From Elusimicrobiota bacterium (GTDB lineage: Bacteria; Elusimicrobiota; Elusimicrobia; UBA1565; UBA9628), in NCBI GenBank assembly GCA_016212855.1, contig JACRDP010000009.1, forward strand, positions 1 through 64,000: a stretch of DNA of 64,000 bases. The letters are read 5' to 3'. The notes below the pieces were generated by a model. It was not told the origin of the DNA. It was given only the letters and a program-made list of their open reading frames with translations, and searched no databases. Position 1 is the first letter of the stretch. Each line of letters begins with the position of its first letter. Below are positions 7,288 through 15,302 of this stretch, piece after piece. A program made the translations under genes and the position numbers.

Positions 7288-7994
7288 GCCTCGACCCCGC
7301 CTGCTTCGCGAGGCTGGACGCCTGGTCACCTTTTCTCGTCGCCTGGATCGCCGCGTTCACCGCTTTGCACGTCGTCCGCTTCGCTTTGATGCGCCGCGAG
7401 GGCGCTGAACGCCGGCCGCACAGCACCGCGATCACCGAGCTCGCGGGCCTGCCGCTGGCCTTGCTCCAGACGGACGGCTTCATTCGCGCGATCATCGCGC
7501 GCGATCCCCTCTCCGCCTTGCTCTTCGCCTGGTGGGGCCCCGGCTTCATCATCGCCGCGGTCTATTACATACGCCGCAAGAAGCAGGGCGTGAAGGCGCA
7601 ATGGGGCGGCCTGCATTTCTGGATTTCCTGGCTGTGCAAGACCAACTACCTCGCTTTCATGATCGCCTTCTGGGTCCTGCGCCTACCCGGCCCTGCGTTT
7701 GTTTATAGCGCGTGGATCATCAACGACCAGATCGGACTCGCCTTCCTCTCCTCCGACGCCGACCGGCTGCGTCGCACCTTCCACGATTACTGGTTCGTGC
7801 GGATCGGCTATCCGGCGGGTCTGCTCCTGCCCTTCATCGTCCCGTCGCTGTCCGCGCCATGGTACCGGCTCGACGCCGCTCTTCTGCTGACGTTGTGGAT
7901 CCTAGGAATTTGCCGCGTCGCCGCGACCGTCGGCGTGAGGTCCATGCCGCATGGCTCCCCCCTCCTGCGCAACATGATATACGACAAGCCATGA
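7284..7994 (+). CDS. polytopic membrane protein of the DUF3419 operon
   Basis: The GTG start overlaps the previous stop (GTGA) and follows GGGAAGG. The 236-residue product has about six hydrophobic segments. The first is near residues 12-32 (FLVAWIAAFTALHVVRFALM), with others at GPGFIIAAVYYI, YLAFMIAFWVL, GYPAGLLLPFIV and ALLLTLWILGI. Polar motifs include IINDQIGLAF and FHDYWFVRIGYP. No family is recognised. Its place between a lipid-head-group-type transferase and a GNAT-like protein suggests work on a membrane substrate. Confidence 0.65.
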   Translation: MSLDPACFARLDAWSPFLVAWIAAFTALHVVRFALMRREGAERRPHSTAITELAGLPLALLQTDGFIRAIIARDPLSALLFAWWGPGFIIAAVYYIRRKKQGVKAQWGGLHFWISWLCKTNYLAFMIAFWVLRLPGPAFVYSAWIINDQIGLAFLSSDADRLRRTFHDYWFVRIGYPAGLLLPFIVPSLSAPWYRLDAALLLTLWILGICRVAATVGVRSMPHGSPLLRNMIYDKP

Positions 7995-8896
7995 ACAAGG
8001 TCGAGCTCTATTCCGTCGCCGTTCCTCAAAGCGTCGGCCAATCCCTGCGCGCGCTCGAGCGTGAGTTCGATTATCCCCTCGGTCCCGATGAACGCTTTCG
8101 TATCGACCATGGACCGGAATATGGCCGCTTCTACTCGTCGATGGGCGAGTCCGCCTGCGTCGTCGTCTACGACGGGGACGAGCCCTGCGCGACGGTCTCC
8201 GCGGCCCTGCGTACCGCGGCCGGCGCGCCGGCCGTTTATGGAGGGGATCTCAAGGTTCATCCGCGCGCGCGCGGCGGAAAAGCCTATCACCGGGCGGCGT
8301 CCGAGCTCGCCCGCTGGACCGCAAAACGCGCCGAGCGAGCGTACTCGGTCGTCATGGGCGGAACCGCCGCGCTTCCCGACGAGTATTCGGGCCGCGCCGG
8401 CCTGCCGGCCCTGCGCAAGGTCGCGGGCCTGACCGTGTTCTCCTTGGCCGCTTCCCCGGGAGGCGCCGACGGCGCCGAGGCCCCGCTCGGCGCATGGGAA
8501 CGCGCGTTCGGTGAGCTGACGCGCGGCTGCGTCGTGCCCACGGGCGGCGAACCGGCGCGCCGGTCTTCGGCTCCGCCGCGGCTTCTCCTCGGTCCCGGCG
8601 GGGCGGCCTGCGGCCGCCTGGAGGACACGCGCGAAGCGAAGAAGCTTCTGCGATTAAACGGAACTGAAATCAAGGCCGCGCACCTGGCCTCGTTCGCGTT
8701 CCGCAGCGCCCGCTCGGGCGTCGCGCTCGCGCGCCGCGCGGCCGCATTGTCCGGAGCCGAACGTCTGTTCTTCTGCGTCCCGGAGTCCCGCGCCGCAGAA
8801 TTGGCCGCGGAGCTCGGCGCCGGCGCCCCCGCCGCCGTGTACGCGACCGGCGACTGGCCCGCCGGCGATTGGATCATCAGCAGCTCGGAGATATGA
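7991..8896 (+). CDS. GNAT-like acyltransferase
   Basis: ATGA overlap joins this 301-residue gene to the membrane protein. The middle of the protein (CVVVYDGDEPCATVSAA, then YGGDLKVHPRARGGKAYHRA) matches the beta4 strand and the acetyl-CoA pyrophosphate loop (R/Q-x-x-G-x-G/A) of GCN5-related acetyltransferases. The C-terminal half is not recognised. The diiron-oxidase gene starts one base after its stop. It could acylate an amine made by the upstream transferase, but this is inference. Confidence 0.6.
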   Translation: MNKVELYSVAVPQSVGQSLRALEREFDYPLGPDERFRIDHGPEYGRFYSSMGESACVVVYDGDEPCATVSAALRTAAGAPAVYGGDLKVHPRARGGKAYHRAASELARWTAKRAERAYSVVMGGTAALPDEYSGRAGLPALRKVAGLTVFSLAASPGGADGAEAPLGAWERAFGELTRGCVVPTGGEPARRSSAPPRLLLGPGGAACGRLEDTREAKKLLRLNGTEIKAAHLASFAFRSARSGVALARRAAALSGAERLFFCVPESRAAELAAELGAGAPAAVYATGDWPAGDWIISSSEI

Positions 8897-8897
8897 C

Positions 8898-9578
8898 ATG
8901 AAAAGCTCTAAGGTCGCCGCCCACGCCGAGACGATCCTCCGAGAAAGCCGCATGCTCGAGGGGCCCTACTTCAAGGCGCTCAAGGCCCGCATGAGCCTCC
9001 CCGCCTTCCGCGCGACGCAGGAGCAGTTCTACTACGCGGTCCTGTTCTTTCCGCGGCCGATGGCCGCTTTGATCGGCCGCATTCCGCAGCCCGCCGCTCG
9101 CCTCGACATCCTGCACAACCTTCTCGAGGAACACGGCGATTTTCGCGAACGCGCCTTCCATGAGAACACCTTCAAGCGCTTCCTGGGCACGATCGGCGGG
9201 CGCGCCCCGAACCTGAAGCGCGTCCCGCTCTGGCCCGAGATGCGGGCCTTCAACACGACCTTGATCAGCTCCTGTCTGCTCGACGAAGTGGAGGTCGGCG
9301 TCGCCTGCATGGGGATGATCGAGCGCGCCTTCGCCGACGTTTCCGCCGCGATCGGCGCCGCGGTCGTCGCCCGAGGCTGGGTGCCGGCCGACAAGCTCGT
9401 CCACTACAAGCTCCACGCGCGCATCGACTCGCGCCACGCCGAGGAGTTCTTCGGAGTCGTCGAGGGCGCCTGGAAGACCCCGTCGCGCCGCTACTACATC
9501 GATCAGGGCCTGCGCCTGGGCGTCTACGTCTTCGACCGGCTCTACCGGGACATGGCCCTGCGGGTGTTGTCGGATTAA
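8898..9578 (+). CDS. heme-oxygenase-like diiron oxidase (HDO/TenA-PqqC fold)
   Basis: The 226-residue protein fits the iron-containing redox enzyme family that includes CADD, UndA and the SznF central domain. Likely ligands are visible: LLEEHG (Glu77/78), His88 in FHENTFKRFL, a Glu in the helix at 130-142, and HARIDSRH (His173, Asp177, His180), whose H-x3-D-x2-H spacing matches the signature of the family. Members perform O2-dependent oxidations such as N-oxygenation, decarboxylative desaturation or self-sacrificing pABA formation. Being last in a SAM-transferase/membrane/GNAT operon suggests oxidation of the amino acid-like group added earlier. Confidence 0.75.
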   Translation: MKSSKVAAHAETILRESRMLEGPYFKALKARMSLPAFRATQEQFYYAVLFFPRPMAALIGRIPQPAARLDILHNLLEEHGDFRERAFHENTFKRFLGTIGGRAPNLKRVPLWPEMRAFNTTLISSCLLDEVEVGVACMGMIERAFADVSAAIGAAVVARGWVPADKLVHYKLHARIDSRHAEEFFGVVEGAWKTPSRRYYIDQGLRLGVYVFDRLYRDMALRVLSD

Positions 9579-9892
9579 AGCCGGACTTGCAGGGGAACGA
9601 CGTCGAGAATCATCCCCCAATACAGCGCCCAGAACACGACGGTCTCGGCGCAGAACAGACGCGAAACGGCGCGCCACATCGCCCCTTCGGCGGCGCTTCC
9701 GGACCGGTCGAGGCCGTAGGCGGTCCACACGCACAGCAGGATCAAGGCGTGCAGCGGCGCGAACAGGAAGTAGGTCGCGGAATACACCGTCAGCACGCCG
9801 AGGCAGTGCTTGACCTCGTTGGGGTTGGCGGCGCAGATCGCGACGAGGTTCGCGCCCCACACACCGCTCATCGCCTTCTCCGGGAAGCTCAT
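9575..9892 (-). CDS. small membrane protein
   Basis: This 105-residue ORF has two or three hydrophobic helices (GVLTVYSATYFLFAPLHAL, ILLCVWTAYGL, VVFWALYWGMILDVV). It overlaps the diiron-oxidase stop convergently by four bases. A TACACT -10 box ends six bases before its ATG, the same arrangement as other starts in this window. No homologous family is recognised. Confidence 0.5.
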   Translation of the reverse strand: MSFPEKAMSGVWGANLVAICAANPNEVKHCLGVLTVYSATYFLFAPLHALILLCVWTAYGLDRSGSAAEGAMWRAVSRLFCAETVVFWALYWGMILDVVPLQVRL

Positions 9893-9898
9893 GCCGTC

Positions 9899-9904
9899 AG
9901 TGTA
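9899..9904 (-). promoter_or_regulatory. -10 box (TACACT), leaderless geometry
   Basis: TACACT on the minus strand ends six bases before the ATG of the small membrane protein at 9892. Confidence 0.4.
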
Positions 9905-9950
9905 GCCGGAGCACGCGCCTTCGTCCCCCCAACAAACGGCGAACGATTAG

Positions 9951-10118
9951 TTAAGGGATGGCGAGCGTGATCGCCGCCTCGAGAAGGCGCGTCGCCACGC
10001 TGTCGGCCAGCTCCCGGCCGTACTTGGCGATGAAGGCGCCGGTGAGCAGGGCCATGCACACGACCATGCACAGGAGCATCATGTACTCGACGGAAGCCTG
10101 GCCGCGGCGGACGCTCAC
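9951..10118 (-). CDS. class III signal-peptide pilin-like peptide
   Basis: From a GTG start the product has 55 residues and begins VSVRRGQASVEYMMLL. The R-G-Q-x-S-x-E-Y motif followed by a hydrophobic helix is the class III signal-peptide pattern known from archaeal pilins and Flp/TadE-like small pilins. A longer in-frame extension reaches 10280 but crosses an inverted repeat. The GTG is preferred because TTGCGC, 17 bases and TACAGT lie just upstream, ending six bases before it. It is probably a membrane-inserted minor pilin or pseudopilin. Confidence 0.55.
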   Translation of the reverse strand: MSVRRGQASVEYMMLLCMVVCMALLTGAFIAKYGRELADSVATRLLEAAITLAIP

Positions 10119-10124
10119 CCTCAG

Positions 10125-10153
10125 ACTGTAGACGAACTCACCGTCGGGCGCAA
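10125..10153 (-). promoter_or_regulatory. promoter of the pilin-like peptide
   Basis: On the minus strand TTGCGC (10153-10148), a 17-base spacer and TACAGT (10130-10125) end six bases before the GTG at 10118. Confidence 0.45.
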
Positions 10154-10191
10154 GGGCCCCTCGCACCGGGATCAACTCGCCGGCATGTTCG

Positions 10192-10225
10192 GGAGACGAT
10201 TTTATCTCAAGATAAAACTGTCTCC
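10192..10225. repeat. imperfect inverted repeat / hairpin
   Basis: GGAGAC (10192-10197) pairs with GTCTCC (10220-10225), and inside it TTTTATCT pairs with AGATAAAA. It overlaps the stop codon of the HNH ORF and may terminate minus-strand transcription coming past nuoI. AT-rich arms inside GC-rich DNA could also mark a small mobile-element scar. Confidence 0.5.
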
Positions 10226-10395
10226 GGACCGCGGCTCGATGCGTGCAAGCGCCGGTGGCAGGGAGCGCACAAGGTCTCAAGATTGGCCTGATGATGGGCG
10301 CAGCTCAGGGTCCCGTGGGCGCCCCGGCAAGGCTCGATGTGGTTCACCTCGAGCGGCCTGCCGCCGCCGCAGCGGCACCCGGATGGCTTCGCCAT
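10207..10395 (-). pseudogene. HNH endonuclease remnant
   Basis: The 62-residue frame encodes a recognisable HNH core: CRCGGGRPLEVNHIEP, then NLETLCAPCHRRLH, with paired CxC/CxxC zinc cysteines and the H-N-H residues. The frame stays open upstream into the end of nuoI without a plausible start, so the N-terminal part appears to be missing. It may be the tail of a mobile HNH gene left after a deletion, or a very short functional protein starting at the ATG at 10395. Intact HNH enzymes usually exceed 90 residues. Confidence 0.4.
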
Positions 10396-10423
10396 CGCAC
10401 ACGCGGCGAGAACGGCGTGGGAT

Positions 10424-10993
10424 TTAGGCGCCGTAAAGCGGATCGACGGCCTTCGTAGCGGCGGACGGGAGCTTCGGCTTGTCGCCGAGCAGCTCGGCCA
10501 TATCCCAGATCATGTCCTTGCGGTTGAAGGTCGAGAGTTCGACCTCATTGGCGTCCATGTGGATCGCGTCCACGGGGCAGGCCTCGACGCAGTAGCCGCA
10601 GAACACGCACATGCCCAGGTCGATGTCGAACGTCTTCGCCCGCTTCTCGACCGTCACGTCGGGCGCGTTCTCGGCCGTGATGCGGATGCACTTGGCGGGG
10701 CAGATCGTCTCGCACAGCAGGCAGGCGGTGCAGCGCGGGGCGCCGTCGTCGCGCTTGAGCAGGCGGTGGCGCGTGCGCGCCCGCTTGCCGAGCATGGCGG
10801 CGTCCTCGGGATACTGGATCGTGACCGCGCCGGGCAGGAAGCCCTTGATGCGGAACAAGGTCATCGTGTGGCGGAACAGGTTCACGAACAGATGCCGGAA
10901 AGTCAGCATGAGCCCCCTCCACACCTCGACGAGATAGATCTCGGTCAGGAAGGTGCGTTGAGGGCGCGTGACGGGTCGGATCGTTATCGCCAT
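10424..10993 (-). CDS. nuoI: NADH-quinone oxidoreductase subunit I
   Basis: The 189-residue NuoI carries two 4Fe-4S clusters, CTACLLCETICP and CVFCGYCVEACP. These form N6a/N6b and pass electrons towards NuoB. The ATG at 10993 lies inside the end of nuoH, and a GTG fifteen bases upstream is an alternative start. It is the last gene of the permuted nuo operon. The C-terminal tail after the second cluster is about 50 residues long. Confidence 0.93.
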   Translation of the reverse strand: MAITIRPVTRPQRTFLTEIYLVEVWRGLMLTFRHLFVNLFRHTMTLFRIKGFLPGAVTIQYPEDAAMLGKRARTRHRLLKRDDGAPRCTACLLCETICPAKCIRITAENAPDVTVEKRAKTFDIDLGMCVFCGYCVEACPVDAIHMDANEVELSTFNRKDMIWDMAELLGDKPKLPSAATKAVDPLYGA

Positions 10994-12036
10994 AGATAGA
11001 CTACCCACACGGTCGCGAGGAAGTTGATCAAGGCCAGCGGCAGGAGGTTCTTCCAGCCGAGGTCAAGAAGCTGGTCGAAGCGGAAACGGGGCAAGGTCCA
11101 GCGGATTTGCATAAGCAGAAACAGCAGGAACATCATTTTGCCGATGAAGCTCGCCAGCATCAGGGCGCCGCCCAGAAGGCCCATCGTGCGCAATTCGAGA
11201 CCAGGGATCGTCCAGCCGCCGAGGAACAGCGCGGTGATCACGCCGCAGATCACGATCGACTCGAAGAAGTCGGTCATCAGGAACATGCCGAACTTCATGC
11301 CCGAGTACTCGACGTGATAGCCGACGATCTCGCTCTCGCCTTCGGGAAGGTCGAACGGAGTGCGCTTGGTGACGGCGGCGCCCGCGGTCAAGAAGAGAAT
11401 GAAGGCCAGGGGCTGAAGGAAAATCCCCCAAATGCCGTGCGAGGCCTGCCACAGCACGGCCTCTGAAAAATCGAGCGTGCCGTAGATGAAGAGCACACCC
11501 GCCAGCGAGGAGGCGAGCGCGACCTCGTAGGAGATCATCTGGGCCGCGCCGCGCAGGGCGCCGAGCAGGCCGTAGTTCGAGCCTGAGGCGTAGCCCGCCA
11601 TCACGATGCCGTGCACGCCGAAGGCGAGCACGGCGAGCACCAGGGGCACGCCCATGGGCAAGGCGATGGGCTGGAGGTCCCAGGCGCTTCCGGCGTATTG
11701 GATCACACCGCCGTAAGGCAGCGCGGCGAGGCAGAACATGGCGCAGCCGAGCGAGATCATGGGCGCAAGCCCGTGCAGGCCCTTCGTGGCGCCCGTCGGC
11801 ACGAAGTCCTCCTTCGTGAGCATCTTGATCGCGTCGGCTATGGGATGAAAGAGCCCGAGGATATTGATGCCGAAGATCGAGGCGCGATTGGCGCCGATGC
11901 GGTCCTGCATCACGGCGCTTTGCTTGCGCTCGACCCAGCCCAGCAAGCCCGCGATGTTGAGGCCGACGCCCAGGACGGCGAACAGGACCTTCGCCGTGGA
12001 GAAGCAGATGTCGTTCAGGGGCAGGGCCAGGTTCAT
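10984..12036 (-). CDS. nuoH: NADH-quinone oxidoreductase subunit H
   Basis: NuoH (350 residues) is the membrane subunit that forms the quinone channel with NuoB and NuoD. The family loop ERKQSAVMQDRIGANRA is present near residues 36-52, and charged loops such as RTPFDLPEGESEIVGY precede late helices. Its ATG overlaps the nuoG stop by four bases and its end overlaps nuoI, consistent with translational coupling. Confidence 0.94.
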   Translation of the reverse strand: MNLALPLNDICFSTAKVLFAVLGVGLNIAGLLGWVERKQSAVMQDRIGANRASIFGINILGLFHPIADAIKMLTKEDFVPTGATKGLHGLAPMISLGCAMFCLAALPYGGVIQYAGSAWDLQPIALPMGVPLVLAVLAFGVHGIVMAGYASGSNYGLLGALRGAAQMISYEVALASSLAGVLFIYGTLDFSEAVLWQASHGIWGIFLQPLAFILFLTAGAAVTKRTPFDLPEGESEIVGYHVEYSGMKFGMFLMTDFFESIVICGVITALFLGGWTIPGLELRTMGLLGGALMLASFIGKMMFLLFLLMQIRWTLPRFRFDQLLDLGWKNLLPLALINFLATVWVVYLWR

Positions 12037-13520
12037 GCCGCCACCTTCGCGGCCGGCTGAATGACAGCCTTCTTGAGCAGCGCGAAAATGTCCCAGTCCG
12101 GGCGCGCGTGCCCGATGGGGGCCAGCGCTTTTTTATAGGCCTGGACCTTCCCCTCGAAATTGGTGAAATGGCCCTCCTCCTCGACGTAGGCGGTGGCCGG
12201 CAGGCGATAAGTGAAGGAATCGCCGAGCGCGTACTTGTTGGGGCCCTGCAGGATGGTCATGTCCGCCTTGGCGAGAAGTCCGGCGGCCTTGTCGCCCCAA
12301 ATCTTCGTCAGGTCGCGCTCGATCACGTACAAGGTTTTGACCTTACCGGCTTCGAGATTCTTCTTCAGTTCGTCGAACGAGCCGCTCTTGAGGCCGAGCG
12401 CTTCGGCTCCCTTCAGATTGGGCACCTTCTCCTTGCGCCGGAGCAAGGCGTCTTCCTCGCCGAGCTGATCGGGCTCGGCCGTGAAGTAATGCCCCTGAAC
12501 CTTCAGAGCGTCCACGAACAAAGCCTTGTAGGCGGCCCAGTCCTCGTTCGAGAGCATTCCCGAAGCCACGACGGCGATCGAGGAATCTTTGAGCTTGGCC
12601 GCGACTTCATGGGCCGCGTCGAACCACGACAATTCGGCCCTCTCGGGGGAAAGGCGGAGCACTTTACCCAGCCGATCGGAATCGAGGCTGGAAAAACCGT
12701 AACGGCCATCGTCACAGATCCAATGACCATTAATGTCCATGTTCACGCGCGGCTTGAGGCGCGCCACGCGCTTGCCGTCGTTGTGCCAGGGGCGTTGGGT
12801 GTTGGCGTGGACGCTGATATTGCAGCCGCGCGAGCAGCCCGGGCAGATCGAATCGGTCTTGTCGAGATACCAGACGCGCACTTTATAGCGGAAGTCGCGG
12901 TCGGTGAGCGCGCCGACGGGACAGATGTCGACGACGTTGCCGGAGTAGGCGTTGTCGAGCGTCATGCCGGGCGTGACCTCGACGCGCTCGTTGTGGCCCA
13001 TGCCGAAGATGCCGAGTTCATGGGTCTTGGTCACGTTGTCGACGAAGCGCGTGCAGCGGGTGCACAGGACGCAGCGCTCCTGGTCGAGCATGACGTGAGG
13101 GCCCGCCTCGATGCGCTTGCCCTTATGCTCCTTGTCCTCGCGCACCGAGCTCGAGTACTGGCCGATCTTCATGTAATAGTCCTGAAGACCGCACTCGCCC
13201 GACTGGTCGCAGACCGGGCAGTCGAGCGGATGATTGACGAGGTGAAGTTCTAAGGCCGAGGCCTGCGCCCGCTTGACCGCGTCGCTGTCGGTCTTGACCT
13301 CGAGGCCTTCGCGCACGCCGGTGCGGCAGGAGACCTGGGGCTTGGGCGCGCCGGCGACCTCGACGATGCACATGCGGCAGTTGCCGGGGTTGCCGAGGGC
13401 GGGGTGGTAGCAATAGTGCGGGATCTCGATGCCCTGGTCTTTGGCCGCTTCGATGACGAGCCGGCCCTCGGGCGCCTCGACGTCCTTGCCGTTCAATTTG
13501 TACTTGACGATCTTGTTCAT
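12033..13520 (-). CDS. nuoG: NADH-quinone oxidoreductase subunit G (short form)
   Basis: The 495-residue protein starts at an ATG overlapping the nuoF stop. The longer upstream frame is a shadow. The N-terminal 2Fe-2S site (CYHPALGNPGNCRMC plus a later Cys), the His-Cys3 cluster (HPLDCPVCDQSGEC), the N4-type cluster (CVLCTRC with CPVGAL) and a CPGCSRGC motif are all visible. The molybdopterin-oxidoreductase-like C-terminal part is much shorter than in E. coli NuoG (about 900 residues). It links NuoE/F electrons to the NuoI/B chain. Confidence 0.92.
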   Translation of the reverse strand: MNKIVKYKLNGKDVEAPEGRLVIEAAKDQGIEIPHYCYHPALGNPGNCRMCIVEVAGAPKPQVSCRTGVREGLEVKTDSDAVKRAQASALELHLVNHPLDCPVCDQSGECGLQDYYMKIGQYSSSVREDKEHKGKRIEAGPHVMLDQERCVLCTRCTRFVDNVTKTHELGIFGMGHNERVEVTPGMTLDNAYSGNVVDICPVGALTDRDFRYKVRVWYLDKTDSICPGCSRGCNISVHANTQRPWHNDGKRVARLKPRVNMDINGHWICDDGRYGFSSLDSDRLGKVLRLSPERAELSWFDAAHEVAAKLKDSSIAVVASGMLSNEDWAAYKALFVDALKVQGHYFTAEPDQLGEEDALLRRKEKVPNLKGAEALGLKSGSFDELKKNLEAGKVKTLYVIERDLTKIWGDKAAGLLAKADMTILQGPNKYALGDSFTYRLPATAYVEEEGHFTNFEGKVQAYKKALAPIGHARPDWDIFALLKKAVIQPAAKVAA

Positions 13521-14743
13521 GAGCTCTTGACCCGCTTCTTGAAATCTTCCGGGTAGCGCCCGATATAGCCCTTGAGCACCATGCCCACGGTGTCGCCGAG
13601 GGCGCAGATCACCTTGCCGGTGATATTGTCGCCCACGCGCGCGAGATTGTCGATATCGGCCTGCTCGCCGTGACCCACGAGCATGCGCTCGAGGATGCGC
13701 TCCGACCAGTTCGAGCCCTCGCGGCAGGGCGTGCACTGGCCGCAGGACTCGTGGGTCAGGAAACGTTCGATGTTGTGCGCGATTTCCACCGCGTCCATCG
13801 AATCGTCGAGCACGATCATCCCGCCGGCGCCGAGGAAGGTCCCCGCGGCGCGCACCGAGTCGAAGTCGAGCTCGATGTCGAGGTCCTTCTCCATGAGCGG
13901 CGGCATCGAGGTCCCGCCCGGGATGACGCCTTTGAGCTTGCGCCCGGCCTTGGGGCCGCCGCAGGCGGCGAGGACGTCGCGTAGCTTGGTGCCCATGGGG
14001 AACTCGTACAGGCCCGGCTTGTCGACCGAGCCCGAAATCGAGAACAGCACGGTGCCCCCCGATTTGGGCGAACCGATCTTCGCGAACGCTTCGGCGCCCT
14101 CATTGATGATGAACGGCAGCATCGAGAGCGTCTCGACGTTGTTGACCACGGTCGGCTTGGCCATGAGGCCCGCGACCGTCGGGAAGGGCGGGGGCTGGCG
14201 CGGCCAGGCCTTCTTGCCTTCCATGGTTTCGAGCAAGGCCGTGTCGAGGCCGGAGATGTAGGCGCCGGCGCCGCGCATGAGATGGATCGTCACGTCGCCG
14301 AGCAGGCCGGCGGCCTTCGCCTCAGCGAGCGCCTTCTCGAGAATGTCGTATTGGTTCTGGTACTCGCCGCGGATGAAGATGAACGTGTCCTTGGCGCCGA
14401 TCACGTAGGCGGCGATCAAAAGACCTTCGATGAGCTGATGAGGCGCGCGAGTCAGCAGAATGCGGTCCTTGTAGCAGCCGGGTTCGGACTCATCGGCGTT
14501 GACCACGACGTAACGCGGGCCGGGGACCTTGTCCTCGGGCGGGACAGTGCCCCACTTCACGCCCGTGGGGAAGCCCGCGCCGCCGAGGCCGCGGAGATTC
14601 GACTTAGTGACTTCGTCCTGCAGGGCCTTGCGGTCCTGGCCCAGCGCCTTCTTGAGCGCGGAATAGCCGCCCAGACGGCGATAAGCCTCGAGTTCATGGA
14701 ACTTGGGCTCGGAGTCGAAGTGCTTCGTCAGGATCTTGGTCAT
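13517..14743 (-). CDS. nuoF: NADH-quinone oxidoreductase subunit F (NADH-binding)
   Basis: NuoF (408 residues) holds FMN, the NADH site and cluster N3. The glycine-rich GLGGAGFPTGVKW motif lies near residue 53, and the cluster motif SCGQCTPCREG with a later Cys in ICALGD lies near the C-terminus. It follows a 64-base gap after nuoE, the only real gap in the operon, which contains a 26-bp palindrome. It overlaps nuoG by four bases. Confidence 0.94.
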   Translation of the reverse strand: MTKILTKHFDSEPKFHELEAYRRLGGYSALKKALGQDRKALQDEVTKSNLRGLGGAGFPTGVKWGTVPPEDKVPGPRYVVVNADESEPGCYKDRILLTRAPHQLIEGLLIAAYVIGAKDTFIFIRGEYQNQYDILEKALAEAKAAGLLGDVTIHLMRGAGAYISGLDTALLETMEGKKAWPRQPPPFPTVAGLMAKPTVVNNVETLSMLPFIINEGAEAFAKIGSPKSGGTVLFSISGSVDKPGLYEFPMGTKLRDVLAACGGPKAGRKLKGVIPGGTSMPPLMEKDLDIELDFDSVRAAGTFLGAGGMIVLDDSMDAVEIAHNIERFLTHESCGQCTPCREGSNWSERILERMLVGHGEQADIDNLARVGDNITGKVICALGDTVGMVLKGYIGRYPEDFKKRVKSS

Positions 14744-14775
14744 CTAAATTTTTGAGTTATCCACTCTATTCACAT

Positions 14776-14801
14776 CCCAACTATCGGTACCGATAGTTGG
14801 G
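14776..14801. promoter_or_regulatory. 26-bp perfect palindrome between nuoE and nuoF
   Basis: CCCAACTATCGGT is followed directly by its exact reverse complement. As RNA it would form an 11-bp stem with a GUAC loop. No T-run follows in the operon direction, so it is not a typical terminator. It may be an operator, an mRNA-processing hairpin or an attenuator. Its ACTATC-N6-GATAGT core recurs at 6118-6135. Confidence 0.6.
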
Positions 14802-14807
14802 CCGACT

Positions 14808-15302
14808 TCACTTCATGTCCTTCAACTTCAAAATCGATTCTTCCGTCGCTTTGCCGACGAGGCGATCATTCACCTGAAGCGCCGGCCCCTGCTCGCAGGC
14901 GCCGAGGCATTCCATCGGCTCCCAGGAGAATTTCCCGTCGGCCGTAGCCTTCTTCTTGGGAACCCCCAAAGTTTTCTCGAGACACTTCTCCATCTTGTCC
15001 GAGCCCGCCAGGTAGCACGTGAGCCCGCGGCAAATGCCGACGCGCTTCTCCCCGGTCTTCCAATGCGTGTAGGTCGGGAAGAAGGTCGCCACGCCCCAGA
15101 CATGGCTGAACGGCAAATTGAAGATCTCGGCCACGCGCGCGGCGGCGGCGGGCGTCATTTGGCGGTGCCAGTCCTGGACCGAGCGCAACGCCTCGATGAG
15201 GCCGAGATTCGTGTACGGATACTTCTTCGTCCAGGCGACGAGCGCCTTCTCCTGCTCGGGAGTGAAGGCGTTCTTGACGGCGAGAGCCGCGGCGGGAGTC
15301 AT
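14808..15302 (-). CDS. nuoE: NADH-quinone oxidoreductase subunit E
   Basis: NuoE (164 residues) carries the 2Fe-2S cluster N1a in the thioredoxin-like fold. The ligands CRGLTC and CLGAC are visible in the second half. The start ATG overlaps the nuoD stop (ATGA), which fixes it. The longer frame upstream is a shadow of nuoD. The protein pairs with NuoF in the NADH dehydrogenase module. Confidence 0.93.
   Translation of the reverse strand: MTPAAALAVKNAFTPEQEKALVAWTKKYPYTNLGLIEALRSVQDWHRQMTPAAAARVAEIFNLPFSHVWGVATFFPTYTHWKTGEKRVGICRGLTCYLAGSDKMEKCLEKTLGVPKKKATADGKFSWEPMECLGACEQGPALQVNDRLVGKATEESILKLKDMK

Noticed and set aside
12108-13253. Plus-strand frame of 381 codons opposite nuoG
   Set aside because: The opposite strand holds all the iron-sulphur motifs of NuoG. 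This frame is a shadow.
14776-14801. Palindrome as a rho-independent terminator inside nuo
   Set aside because: No T-run follows in the transcribed direction, and termination here would remove nuoF-I.
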